Below are positions 42,251 through 53,896 of a DNA stretch of 64,000 nucleotides, one piece after another. The notes beneath the pieces are model-generated. The model saw nothing but the letters and a program-made list of their open reading frames with translations, had not been told where the DNA came from and did not search any database. The translations under genes and the position numbers were made by a program. Origin of the DNA: Platanthera guangdongensis (lineage: Eukaryota; Streptophyta; Magnoliopsida; Asparagales; Orchidaceae); the NCBI GenBank assembly GCA_039583875.1, contig CM077161.1, positions 60,951,885 through 61,015,884 of the forward strand, in the 5' to 3' direction. Within the stretch, counting starts at the first letter, position 1, and each line of letters begins with the position of its first letter.

Positions 42251-42736
42251 TTGTTATGCACGTGTTACCTTACCACTGCTTGTTTAGGATTTGTTTTGAT
42301 TTGTGAAAATCCGGTAATAGAACTCTTCAATACAGGAGCTTCACACTCCTTCTTGTCTGAGGGATTTATATCACGCATCGGAGTCCCTTCTTCGATGGCG
42401 AAGGATAAGTTGGATGTGTTGTTGCCCAATGGGTGTTCGATGCGCGCGGATAGGATCTGCGATGTTAAAATTCGTATTGGGAATCAGGAGTTCGATCTGC
42501 AAGCGTCGTTACTTCCGTTGGTGGAGTTCGACGTTATATTTGGCATGGACTGGCTCTCGGAGCAGCAGGCCTATATTGATTGCGGTCGTAAGGAAGTCAA
42601 GTTGGGAGCAGGTCGTGAGACGACTTTCATGGGCTTGAAGGGGTCGAGCAAGACATTGATGTCTGCTCTTCAGGTGGTGAAGGCAGTTCGTGTCGGTGCA
42701 AAACTGTTCTTTACACTAGTGGAGGTTGCAAAGTAG
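42251..42736 (+). pseudogene. Element D protease, active-site Asp lost
   Basis: The domain has ELFNTGASHSFLSEGFISRI, where the catalytic motif should be DTGAS, so Asp is replaced by Asn. The later LVEFDVIFGMDWLSEQQAY block is conserved. It ends at a TAG (42734-42736) in the same frame as RT. It cannot cleave Gag-Pol. Confidence 0.88.
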
Positions 42737-44134
42737 AAGCCTGCGTTGGATTGTATTTCAGTGGTATCGGAGTACCCTGATGTGTTCCCTAGCGATCTTC
42801 CTGGAGCCCTGCCGCAGCGGGAGATAGATTTTACGATTGAGCTAGTGCCAGGTGCAAAGCCTGTGTCACGATTTCTGTATCGGCTAGCGCCTAAGGAAAT
42901 GGCGGAGCTGAAGGTTCAACTGCAAGAGTTGTTGGAGCAAGGGTATGTGCTCCCAAGTTCTTCGCCTTGGAGCGCGCCGGTCCTCTTTGTTAAGAAGAAG
43001 GATGGAAGTTTGAGGCTATGTATTGATTATCGGGAGCTCAACAAGTTGACGGAGAAGAACAAGTACCTGGTGCCCAGGATCGATGACCTTTTTGATCAGT
43101 TGGTCGGGTCGACGGTGTACTCAAAGTTGGACCTCAAGTCTAGGTACTATCAGCTGCGAATAAGGGAAAGTTATATCTCAAAGACAACATTCAGTACGAG
43201 ATACGGGCATTATGAGTTTACGGTCATACCGTTTGGGCTGACTAATACGCCGTCAGTGTTCATGGATTTGATGAATAGGACCTTCAGGGAGTACTTGGAC
43301 CATTTTGTGATCGTCTTCATCGACGATATTTTGGTGTACTCGCAGAGTGAGGAAGATCACTTCAAGCATCTTCATTTGGTTTTGGAGACGCTAAGGAGGA
43401 ATCAATTGTATGCCAAGTTCTCAAATTGCGAGTTTTGGTTATCCTCAATGGAGTTCCTCGGTCATATAGTGAGTGGGAAGGGTAGTGCAGTGGATCCGGC
43501 GAAGATTGTTGCTATACGGGAGTGGCCTGAGCTTTCTACGGTAGCGGAAGTCTGGAGCTTTCTGGGGCTTGCCGGCTATTATAGGCGCTTCGTAGAGAAC
43601 TTCTCGCGGATAGCGTTACCTCTCAGCACTTTGACGAGAAAGGAGCAGAAGTTCGTTCGGATGCCGGAGTGTGCGCGAGATTTTGAGGAGTTGAAATGTC
43701 GGTTGACCACAGCGCCTGTGCTGAGTTCGCCGTGTGGGACTGAAGATTATGAGATTTATAGTGATGCTTCGGGCAGCGGTTTGGGTTGCGTGCTACTGCA
43801 ACACAGAAGTGTGATAGCTTATGGCTCGAGACAGCTAAAAGTGCTTGAGAGGAATTATCCAGTCCATGACTTGGAGTTAGCGGCCGTGATTTTTGCCTTG
43901 AAGCTGTGGAGACACTATTTGTACGGTGTGAAGATTGATATCTACGCCGATCACAATAGCCTGAAGTATTTGATTGATCAGAAAGATCTGAATATGCGGC
44001 AGCGTAGATGGATGGAGTTCCTGTGGGACTATACATTCAAGATCCACTACGTTCCTGGTAAAGGTAATGCGGTTGCGGACGCGTTGAGTCGTCGGGCCCC
44101 AGCTCAAGCCAATTGGCTATCAGTGCATGATTAG
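42737..44134 (+). pseudogene. Element D reverse transcriptase and RNase H
   Basis: The 462-codon stretch is uninterrupted. RT has [38 protein letters not shown] (the usual LKSGYHQ altered to LKSRYYQ), and the catalytic [10 protein letters not shown] at about 43315. RNase H follows with [17 protein letters not shown] and [20 protein letters not shown], ending with [17 protein letters not shown] at 44132 closes it. The catalytic Asp residues are present, so RT alone might fold, but it would not be made as part of a working Gag-Pol. Confidence 0.93.
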
Positions 44135-45667
44135 CGGTTGGTTCGGGAGATGGAGGCGTTGGAGATCGTTTGTGTAGATATGCAATCAAGTGCTGAAGCA
44201 GTGCTGAATTGGACTGAAGTCTAATATGACCTGGCTGATCGGATTCGGCAGGCTTTGGATATGGATGTCCATATGAAGCAGTTCATGGTAGAGGCTCTGG
44301 ATTTGTCAAATTCCCAATTCGTTGTGGAGGACGGTTTGCTTTGGAAAGACGGTCATCTGTGCATCCCAAGTGTGGGCAATTTGCGGGTGGAATTGTTGTA
44401 TGAGGCACATCATACCAAGTACTCGATTCACCCGGGAAGCATGAATATGTACCGCGATGTAAAGAAACTGTTTTGGTGGCCAGGTTTGAAGAAGGATGTG
44501 GCACTCTATGTGGCGAAGTGCCAAACTTGCGCCTTGGTGAAGGCGGAGTGCCAAAAGCCGGGAGGATTTCTGAAGTCCTTGCCTATTCCGGAGTGGAAAT
44601 TCGACGACATCTCTATGGACTTTGTGCACAGTTTTCCAAGGTCGCAAAAAGGGAACGACGCCATTTGGGTGGTCGTAGATCAGCTAACGAAGGTGTCACA
44701 TTTCATTCCGCATAGGAAGGATGATCCGGTGGAGAAGTTGGAAAAACTATATGTGGATAATATAGTACGGCTTCACGGTGTGCCCCGCAGCATCGTGAGT
44801 GACCGATATGGGCGGTTCACGTCCAATGATTGGAGACTAGTGCAGCAAATGTTGGGAACAAAATTAAAATTCAGCACAGCCTTTCATCCGCAAACGGATG
44901 GGCAGACCGAGAGGGTCAATAGAACTATGGAAGACATGCTCCGCATGTGTGTCTTAGACTTTGGAAAGCAATGGTAAGACCACCTTTATTTGGTGGAGTT
45001 TGCATACAACAATAGCTACCAGGCGAGTATTCAGATGGCGCCCTTCGAGGCCCTTTATGGTAGAAAATGTCGCACGCCGTTGTCTTGGTTAGAAACGGGT
45101 GAGTCAAAGTTGTATAAGCGATTAGAAGTGGAGGATGCTACTTCATTGGTGCGAACCATTCGGGAGAGATTGTTAATCGCTCAGGACCATCAGGCGAAGT
45201 ACTGTAATGCCAAGCACAGGAACGTGGAGTTTGTTGTGGGTAAATGGGTGTACTTAAAGATCAAGCCGTTCAAGGGTGTCTCGCGGGTGCGGTGATTGAA
45301 AAAGCTAAGCCCGAGGTACCTTGGGCTGTTTGAGGTTCTGGAGCGGGTTGGTGAAGCAGCATATCGACTGAAGCTTTCAGTGGAGCTTAGTGGTTTACAT
45401 GATGTATTCCATATTTCGGTGCTACGGAAGGCGGTGTAAGAGCCTTCGCAAGTGATCGCGGTTGATCAAGTGCCGATTGATAGTGGGTTGACGACAAAAG
45501 TCAAGCCCGTGCGGATTGAGGATTCAGAAGTCAAGCGGCTACGCAATAAAGAGATCAGGATGGTCAAGGTCTGATGGGACAATTGCGGTCGTGAGGAGCT
45601 CTCTTGGGAGCGAGAGCAGACTATGCTTGACGAATATCCGGAGTTGTTCCGCTCAGGTACAATTTAA
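44135..45667 (+). pseudogene. Element D integrase with chromodomain-like tail
   Basis: Same frame as RT, with stops at 44222, 44975, 45293, 45437 and 45572. The zinc region includes HPGSMNMYRDVKKLFWWPG and CQTCALVKAE. The core has DDISMDFVHSFPRS, SIVSDRYGRFTS and FHPQTDGQTERVNRTMEDML for D, D and E. The C-terminus has GEAAYRLKL, HDVFHISVLRKAV and a block with KVKPVRIEDSEVKRLRNKEI then WEREQTMLDEYPELF, of the kind found in Tekay chromodomain tails, which are known to steer integration to marked chromatin. Confidence 0.92.
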
Positions 45668-45716
45668 TTTTGGTACTTGTCTTTCCTTTATTTAATTTCG
45701 TGGATGAAATTCTTTT

Positions 45717-45730
45717 AAGAGGGGGGGAGT
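45717..45730 (+). other. Polypurine tract of element D
   Basis: AAGAGGGGGGGAGT, directly before the 3' LTR. Confidence 0.9.
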
Positions 45731-47925
45731 TGTAATGCCCCGAAACTCAAAAGAGCGACGGGAGGCGTTTTGGGCCAAATCTGGATTTTGGCAGGGGGCA
45801 CACAGCCTAGGACACGGGCGTGCCCCAGGGCATGTCAGGCTTGAGTCGACGATTTGGCCGCGAGGTCGATGTTTTTCGCTCGACGATGTGTCGAGACAGG
45901 GCACACGGCCTGAGACACGGGCGTGTCTCAGGGCGTGTCGAGCCCGTATCAACGATCGGCCCGGGGAGTCGACGAATTTCGCTCGACGATGTGTCGATAC
46001 AAGACACACGGCCTGGGACACTGGCGTGTCCAATGCCGTGTCGTGTGGTCAATGAACTTTGCTCGACGAAGTGTTGAGACTGTGAACACGAGCTGAAGCC
46101 AAGGCGTGTTTGGTGTGATACGGACGTGGACACGGGCGTGGACACGGGCGTGTCCAATACCCGTGTGAGTCTCGGGTTGTTTTCGGGGTTGTATCGATTG
46201 GGGCACACGGGCGACCACACGTCCGTGTCAGTTGGAACACGGGCGTGTCAGGTCGAACACGGGCGTGTTGGATGCCCTTGTGTTGTTCCAGGCGCGTCGA
46301 TTTTGACGGCGAATGGGGGACACGGCCCTGGACACGGGCGTGTCGTAAGCCGTGTTCGGCCCAGTTTTAGCATTTAAGATCTGGATCGTGGTCGTTCGTT
46401 TCTTTAATTCGGGATCCAACGGCTGGGGATTGTTCCTGATGGGATATACACGGGATTGGACCCTTGAAACCCTCATTTCTTTTGAGTGGTTCTCTTTCTA
46501 AGTCAAGAGAGAGAGGAGAGCAAAGGAGGAAGAAGAAGCTAAGATCGGGCCATTGGAGGAGTTCGAAGCTCCAAATCGTGAGCCGACTTCGGATCTATAG
46601 AGGCAAAGTGAGTGCGGTGCTTTTCATCTGATTACATTTCCATGGTGCCGAGGAAGAACGCTAGGGTAATGACTCTCTTCTTGGGCATATTAAGCTCTCC
46701 TTCTTTGCATAGGAAGCCCGCTCTCGCGAGTGTGCGATGAGTTGGAGGCGTTCCTTCTGGTAGATATGTAAAGTCCCCATTGTTTGGAGTCCGTATTCGA
46801 GAACGGACATAGGCATGTTGTGTGAAACCTATCTGGACATGTTGGTCTGGATCAGTGATGTTGCATTGCATAAATGCCGGAGAAGACTCCGTGCGATTGT
46901 TTGTTTTTCGGGTTTCCTATGTGGTAGATTGCAACAGGGAGCCTTGGGGATTAACCCAAAGGTGCACCCGGAAAACTGGGCAGATGCGTGATCTTGCCAA
47001 CTTGGAGGCCTGAGAGCCAACTTGAACATAACCGGGTTATGTGATTTTGTGATGGAAACGGGACTCGGGAGAAGTTTGACCTGCGCATATGTTTTTAATT
47101 AACATTGCGATGTGAGCACGGGTTAGATGGAACCGTACCCGTTCTATGTCGTTCGGTTAAAGAGACATAAGGGTACGTGGCACTTGTCATTGGCATAGAT
47201 GAGGGTCTTCGGCGGTCTATGGTTTTAATTACCGTGACCCATGCCGGGAAGACAAATTGCTCATTGTTTGGTCGTCCAAAGGGATGGTGGTGAATCAGCA
47301 GGCTTTGACTCTGTTCACCGAGAATGTGCCCTGAGTGCACGGGGTGTGTGGCCGTACGAGCCTACGTCTGTGATGAAATGTATATTTTATACACTGCTTG
47401 TTATGCTAATAAGTGCAGGGAAGGAGCATCGCCGCACCGAGTTGGGGGCGGGATCGTTATAATTTGGTCAGCATTGCTGACCGTTGCTTTTGTTTGCCAC
47501 CGTGCGGCGGTTTGTTGCTTGCAGGTGCTGCTGGACCAAGCGATCAATAGCGAGCTAAATCCCAAATTGCGAAGCCGGCCCTCAAAGGCCTAATTGGAGT
47601 GTTTACTTGCTTTTGTTCATGTATGACCGGCCTGCGTGCCGTGGTTTGTAAAACATGTAATTTGAAGTGAACCTTTATGTAAGGCCTTAAGGCCAGTACT
47701 TGTGTATATACTAAATTCCTATTTGGTGTTTAGTGTACATTCATGCTTTAGTGCTGGGTTCTTAATTGCAACTTATAAACTGCTTCCGCTAGAATGCTCT
47801 GTGTAGGATGTTGGATTGGTTGGATGGTTTCCATTAATTAACCACCTGGTCTGTCTATGGTATATGGCGTCGGGCCCCGGCTGGACCTACTGTTATATGC
47901 TATGCGACGGATAGGGGGTATTACA
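45731..47925 (+). repeat. 3' LTR of element D
   Basis: 2195 bp from TGTAATGCCCCG to GTATTACA. It pairs with 38707-40878 and contains the ACACGGGCGTGT array at 45800-46345. Confidence 0.94.
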
Positions 47926-47930
47926 AAAGG
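47926..47930. repeat. Target-site duplication of element D (right copy)
   Basis: AAAGG, identical to 38702-38706. Confidence 0.93.
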
Positions 47931-47989
47931 CTGTGAGACAGGCTAATGCAATAAAATCCTAAGGAGAAATGGGCAGAAAACTGGCTAAG

Positions 47990-48605
47990 TCCCCAGGCGT
48001 TGAGTAAATACTCTGTATTCGTTGAGTATTTCCTTATAAGTCAAAGCCACAGAAAATCTGTGCTGATATTTGCCTAAGTCCAAATGCGTTGAGTGTAGCT
48101 TACTCACACAATGCCAGATAAACAAAATAAAATCTTTTAAGTAGTTTGGCGTTGAGTGGAGATTACTCACTCAACGCCAAGGAGCAGAAAAATTCGGATA
48201 AGGCAGAAAGCGTTGAGTGAGACATGCTCACTTAATGCTCTCAACGTCATGATTCAAAAAATCTGGCTAAAGCAAAAAAACATTGAGTGAGGTGTGCTCG
48301 CTCAATGCGCTCAACGCTTAAGATGCTGAAGAAGTAGGAAATTGATTAAGGCAGAAAGCATTGAGTGAGGAGTGCTCACTCAAAGCTCTCAACACCTAAA
48401 ATACAAAAAGCATGGCTAAGGTACAAGGAGTTAAGTGAGGCGTGCTCACTTAACGTTCTCAATGCCAAACATGCAGAAATGGCTGAAGAATAAACTAAGG
48501 CAAAAGGCATTGAGTGAGGCTTGCTCACTCAATGCTGTCAACACTTAGATAGATAGAATTCTGTCTAAGTGCCTTGGTATTGAGTGAAGCTCATTTACTC
48601 AATGC
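47990..48605. repeat. Hairpin array GTTGAGTGAG...CTCACTCAAC in the C LTR
   Basis: About nine units, each an inverted repeat of about 10 bp with a 5-9 nt spacer. They start near 47997, 48088, 48149, 48209, 48283, 48358, 48427, 48507 and 48574, so spacing is 60-90 bp. Several units add a third half-copy (CTCAACGC). Confidence 0.88.
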
Positions 48606-49900
48606 TTATTCTACTGATGCTTGATTTTGGCAAAGTCCATAGGTGCTGATGTCAGGAAGTAAACAAGTTAACATTATTCAAACCGATAGTGAGAAGGCTA
48701 CAGTACATGACAAAAGGCTGTGCACAGCTACTGTACGACAGTTGGCATTAAAGCAAGGTTGCAGCTGCCCATTAAAAGTGTGGGACCCACAGCTAAAAGA
48801 GTCGTTGGGTTACAATCAATAAAAGGAGAAGCTTTTTTTACAAAAAAAGCAGTTGTTGGTGTTGTTCTTCTTCATTGATTTGTTGTTGTGACTGAAGAAC
48901 ATGAAGCTCAAGATAATAAGTCTGAATTCTTAGCAAGTCAGTTGATTGTCTTCTCCATCGACATCAACAAGATCAGAGCAAATCTCTGAAGGAAGAAAGC
49001 AGGATAGTTGGTGCCATTTTCCATCTGCACCGGCAAATTCTTCACAAATCCAGTTGTACATCTATGAAGAATATCTACTAGAGGCTGTGAAGAAGAAGTT
49101 AGTCAAATCTCCCCAGCCTAAGAAAGAAAGCATAAGTAGAACAGTTGTCTGCAAGCTGCCTCCAACACAAGTCAAAGAAAGATCTACATCCTTATTGCTG
49201 AGAAGAAGTTTGGCTGGGATTCTCTCAGCTCAGGTAACAGCAAGTTTTTCTGTAGTCACTTCTCTACCCAGCAGGAAAAATCCCTGGTGATGTGAAGAAG
49301 AAGCTAGGACTGAGTATATCTCAGTTGAGGTAAAAGTAGACTCAGGAAATATTTTCCTGGAGTCATAGTGGGGCTGAGTTTATCTCTGTCCAAAACCTTG
49401 GCATATATAGCAAAACATCTCTTGCATCAAGATCAACCACACAACCCACATCTATCTTGTAGGATCCTTTTGGATTAGAGTGGTAGGAGAAAATTTGCTC
49501 TGAGGTAGGATTCTATTGAGAATCTGAGCTTTACGACTTGGTTTCAAGTCTGAGGTAGTTGAGTCATTCTTACTGAGCTATAGGGAACTTGTGCCTGAGG
49601 TATGATCTGGCTGCAGATCTAAGGTAGGGCCTTTGTGCCTGAGATTGTATGAGAGTCATTCTCTCTAAGGTAGGGCTGTCCTCCCAGCCTAAGTGTAGAG
49701 CCTTTGGCCTGAGGTAGGTTATCTGCTGATCACTGAGTTTAGGCCCTTGTGGATGAGTTGAAAGTCTTAGAGGATACTGAGAGATCCTGAGGGATCTGTG
49801 GTGTAAGCCCTTTGGCGCAGAGTTTTGGAGAAGTACCTAGTCTAACAGGAAGTTGGATAGGTGGGAGTGAAAGTGGATGTACCCTTGTTAGGGGGACCAC

Positions 49901-49907
49901 TATAAAT
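49901..49907 (+). promoter_or_regulatory. TATA box of element C LTR
   Basis: GGGACCACTATAAATCTTGT, preceded by GTGGATGTACCC at 49874. Same block as in A and H. Confidence 0.78.
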
Positions 49908-50085
49908 CTTGTGTGTGCGTTGTGTGTTTGTTATGGTGCAGGTTATATATCTTGAAAGCAAAATCTAACCAACTAATAAATCCTTATGAAAAGAAAATAA
50001 AAGATAAGTCACTAAGGACAAGAAACCTATTCACCCCCCCCCCCTCTACGTGATTTAGCTATCCTTGAAAGCAAAGACATTCAAG

Positions 50086-50097
50086 TGGTATCAGAGG
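50086..50097 (+). other. Primer-binding site of element C
   Basis: TGGTATCAGAGG, two bases after the C LTR end. Only 12 more bases follow before element G begins. Confidence 0.9.
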
Positions 50098-50104
50098 TCG
50101 GTTA

Positions 50105-50109
50105 CTCAG
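50105..50109. repeat. Target-site duplication of element G (left copy)
   Basis: CTCAG, against CTCAA at 57236-57240 (four of five match). Confidence 0.75.
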
Positions 50110-51182
50110 TGGTGTAGCATATGTCGCTAATAGAAATCTACACGAGAGAAGGCTCTAGTTCTCCAACAACGCAGTCTAGATCCGCCGCATCTACACAAGC
50201 ATCTATCGCCCTTAATATGTGATCGTTTCGCGCACAAAACATAAACACATTCGGAGAATGATGGACTCTAAAACAGCGATGAAAAATGAGTCGGATCATT
50301 CCCAAAGTTAATGCAAAGGTTGCCAATCCTTTTGAGAGAAAGATCAAGGCTATAGGCCAAGATCCGCTCAAGCAAAATGGACCTACCCGGTGCGGAAAAT
50401 GGAAACAAGAACAATGACGTTTTCTAATCATAGATTTGTAAGCGATTAAAATTTAAAGCCGCGGAGAACACGATTGTTCACCTTCCACAAATCTATGAGA
50501 GGAAGCACAAAGAGAGGGGAAGAGTTTAGCCAACCCGAATTCACCATGCACACAAGATATGGTGGGAGAATCACTCTCTCCACGGATCCACCGGTGTCAC
50601 ACCGAATGGGACTGCAACCTTCTTCCTTGGAGTCGCACGGAAGGAATCCACGCCGGAGTCGCACCGAAGAGGGGTGGAGGAAGCAAGGGATGGTTTCACA
50701 CCACAAGGGGGGCGGCGGTTAGGAGGAATGCCTTGGCTGAATTCTCCTTTGGGAGTTTTTTTAGGAATCAAATTCTTCTTGTCCATTAATTCTCATAAAT
50801 AGGTCTCCTTATATAGGAGCTACAAACACATAGGAGTTACAAACACACATTTAACCATCCAAAATGGAGATGACATCTCATCCATCCTCGTGGTTAATTA
50901 CACACCAAATATTTTAAATGTAGGAAATAAGCAAATAAGTCCACACATGAATATAAAATTATTACCAAAGCAAGGAATAATTTTATATTCTCAAATATAA
51001 AATAAAAATAACGTAACTAAGGGCATGATTTTAAAATGAATCTTCAAGTGGGCTTAACACGCCGCGGACGGAGGTTGTAACGTTGCCTTCCGTTGGCGTC
51101 ATCATGGCTCCTAACGTCTTTATGTTGTAGTGCCTCGGCAACCGGATCATCATCAAGTAGTGGTGGCGATGACGCGACATCA
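50110..51182 (-). repeat. 3' LTR of element G
   Basis: 1073 bp. On the minus strand it starts TGATGTCGCGTC and ends CTACACCA. It pairs with 56166-57235 and encodes the last 46 codons of pol. Confidence 0.93.
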
Positions 51183-52507
51183 ATCTTCCCCCACTCAAAA
51201 TCACGTATCTCTGATGCGTGGTCCCAGAGATAGCGGCGGAGAAGAGCGGCATATAATTGTTGAAGCTCTGGCTCGAGTACCCAAGAGTCGTTGGAAGGAG
51301 GGAGGTCACGTCAACGGATGGGAAAGCGGCGGGTAGCACCATCGGTGGTATTAAGCAGCTCAGCATCAAGTATCCTGTCTGGTATAAGAAAGGTTTTGGG
51401 AAACCTTGGAAATATGTCAGCAGTGGGAATAAAATAAGGCAACTTACCATCTGATGCTAGACCTGTGGAGACTAGGGGAGAGAGATCATCCGTACTACCA
51501 CTCCCCAAACCCAAAGAATTTTGAGTGGAAGGAGAAGACGACAAATAAGTCAACTCTTGTGGAGGCGAAACTAACATCATCAAATCCAAGACATTAAAAA
51601 TGGGTGAGACACCCCAATCAACAGGCAAATCTAAGACAAAATCATTATCATCGAGTTTCTTTATAATCCGGAAGGTGTTGGCGCGCTTTGGAGCGAACTT
51701 TCTAACAATGCCAGTTGGCAGTCGCTCGGGAACTAAGCGGACTAAAACTTGATCGTCGGCTTTAAAGTGTGACACTCTCTTATGTTGATTAGCTTGTGTT
51801 TGATAGGATTCATATTGGGAGGCTAAGGTTGCCCTGATATGTGTGTGCAAGTCATGAATGTGTTGGGCGAAGGATTGTGAGAATTGACTTGCTTTATATG
51901 TAGGTGGTAACGGAACCAAGTCAAGTGGCACAGGAGCCTTATACCTGTGAACAATCTCGTTAGGGGACATACCCGTGGACCGATACTTAGAGTTATTGTA
52001 AGCCAATTGTGCATGGGGAAGAAGTAGATCCCAAGTTCCCTTGTGATCACTCACAAGACACCTTAGAAGATTCCCCAAACTCTGATTGACTACTTTCGTC
52101 TGACCTTCGGTTTGAGGATGATAGGCAGCGGAAAATAATAATTTGGTCCCCATTAAAATCCATAAAGTTTTCCAAAAATAGCTAGTGAATTTCACATTCC
52201 TATCCGAGATAATTGTCTTCGGCACTCCGAGATGACTAACGACCTCCCGAAAATATAACTTAGCTACGTGAGATGCGTCGTTGGTCTTACTACATGGGAT
52301 AAAGTATGCCATTTTTGAAAACCTGTCCACAACTACAAAAATGGAGTCGTGTCGACGAAGAGTGGTGGGGAGGCCTAATATGAAATCCATGCTCACGTCT
52401 TCCCATGGTATGGAAGGAATTGGTAAAGGGGTGTATAACCCAACATTAGTTTTAGCGCCCTTAGATACTTGACATGTTCGACAACTACTCACTATTCCCC
52501 CAACCAT
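51044..52507 (-). pseudogene. Element G integrase core and chromodomain-like tail
   Basis: One frame of 488 codons. It begins within the zinc domain (SSCRTCQVSKGAKTNVGLYT). The core has WEDVSMDFILGLPTT, KTIISDRNVKFTSYFWKTLW and HPQTEGQTKVVNQSLGNLLR, where the usual Glu is replaced by Lys (QTEV to QTKV). A chromodomain-like segment follows, with LIPDRILDAELLN and DLPPSNDSWVLEPELQQL, interrupted by a TGA at about 51310 where Trp is expected. The frame continues through the polypurine tract into the LTR and ends with GRQRYNLRPRRVKPT at 51044. Pol reaching into the LTR is a trait reported for CRM elements. Confidence 0.85.
51183..51196 (-). other. Polypurine tract of element G, inside the coding frame
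   Basis: GAGTGGGGGAAGAT on the minus strand, directly before the 3' LTR. In the pol frame it encodes Glu-Trp-Gly-Lys-Ile. Confidence 0.85.
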
Positions 52508-53476
52508 CGCCTTAATCTTAGGCTAGTAAACTTTCTCCTCAATGAGTGCAATGGTCTCATCCCTTCGAAAGTGTCCACTCAGACCTACGCTATGTAATTC
52601 CCAAATAATGTGGTGTCGTAAGGAGGATCGAGGAATACACAACTTCACGTGCCTAAAATGATAACTTCCCTTAAGAACAAATGCAGATATGGTCGTCGGA
52701 GAGCAATCCTGGGCAGAGAAATACATCTCGTGGAAATTTGCTCAAGCGACGTATTCGTATTTAACTTGTTCGAATCCTACGACATTGACTTGCATGGTAG
52801 ACAGTAGAAGGGTAAGGCTGCTAAGTACATCAGCAACTTGATTGTCACATCCCTTAAGGTGCTTAAGGCTAAAAGTGTACCATAGTACGAAAGCTACCCA
52901 CTTAGCATGGCGCGGGCTGATTTTATGTTGACCGTTTATGAAACGTAAAGCATCATGATCAGAGAGGATCAAAAACTCCTTGGAGAGGAGATAATGACGC
53001 CAATGATGCAAACACCTAACAACAACATAAAACTCTCTGTCGTAGTTCGAATTGTTCAACTTAGCGCCCGCTAGTTTCTCACTGAAATAACTGACCGGGT
53101 GACCTTCTTGACTCAAAACACCTCTTATTCCTACCCCATAAGCATCACAAGTTAACTCAAAGACTTTGGTGAAGTCAGGTAGACGTAAGACAGGCGCCTC
53201 AGTCATAAGCTTCTTAATGCGTTGGAAAGCATGGGTGGCAGACTTCATCCAGGTGAACTCTCCTTTCTTCATGCATTCAGTAATGGGGGCCAAGATACTA
53301 CTGAAGTCCCGTATATAACAGTGATAGAATATAGCTAAACAATGGAAACTACGCACCTCTCGTAGGCTAGTCAGTTCGGGCCAGTCCTTAATCACCTGAA
53401 CCTTTCAAGGATCAACTCGAATTCCCTCAGACCCGACTATATAACCTAAAAACTCTACCTCTGGAACATAGAATAT
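52508..53476 (-). pseudogene. Element G RNase H and integrase zinc domain
   Basis: RNase H region: HAFQRIKKLMTEAPVLRLPD, VFELTCDAYGVGIRGVLSQE and NYDREFYVVVRCLHHWRHYL, then HAKWVAFVLWYTFSLKHLKG and NQVADVLS. The integrase N-terminus has LHSVGLSGHFRRDETIALIE. Stops at about 53470, 53399, 52742 and 52527 break the otherwise continuous frame. Confidence 0.88.
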
Positions 53477-53896
53477 TCACTTCTTAAGGTTTAAGAATAA
53501 AGTTTCCTTCCTCATGATGGATACGGTCACTCTCAAGTGGGAGATGTGCTCGGTAGTGAAGGTACTATAGACTAAGATGTCATCGAAATAAACTACCACA
53601 AACTTCCCCATGTACGGTCGAAAGACGTGTGTCATCATCCGGGAGAAGGTGCTGGGGGCATTGGATAACCCATTGAGCATCACAAGCCACTCATATAACC
53701 TATCCTTGGATTTAAACGCAGTTTTCCACTCATCACCCTCACGGATCCTAATCTGGTGATAACCGCTCATAAGATCCAACTTAGAAAATATAGTGGCTCC
53801 AGATAATACATCCAAGAGGTCATCCAATCGTGGGATAGGGAACCTATACTTGACGGTAATCTTGTTTATAGCCCGACTATCAACACACATTCGCCA
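53477..53896 (-). pseudogene. Element G reverse transcriptase core
   Basis: The frame holds [40 protein letters not shown] and [13 protein letters not shown], with both catalytic positions intact. [20 protein letters not shown] is a strong CRM/Galadriel signature. A TAA at about 53897 splits it from protease. Confidence 0.92.

Larger units (their letters stand above)
38707..47925 (+). mobile_element. Element D: Tekay-like Ty3/gypsy chromovirus
   Basis: A 9.2-kb element with LTRs 38707-40878 and 45731-47925, Met-tRNA primer-binding site, gag, a single-frame pol (protease-RT-RNase H-integrase) and a polypurine tract. The C-terminus has a chromodomain-like block. The LTRs are similar throughout but clearly diverged, so it is older than E. 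Pol has seven in-frame stops but almost no indels. Confidence 0.95.
47931..50083 (+). repeat. Element C 5' LTR, second part
   Basis: It continues 38456-38706, so the whole LTR is about 2.4 kb. It ends ...GACATTCA, two bases before a Met-tRNA primer-binding site. It contains a hairpin array (47990-48605), the Sirevirus core promoter (49872-49912) and a C-run near the end. The open frame at 48946-49290 inside it has no recognisable protein. Confidence 0.88.

Noticed and set aside
48946..49290. 114-codon frame in the C LTR
   Set aside because: Lies wholly inside LTR sequence, with no conserved motif or counterpart in other LTRs.
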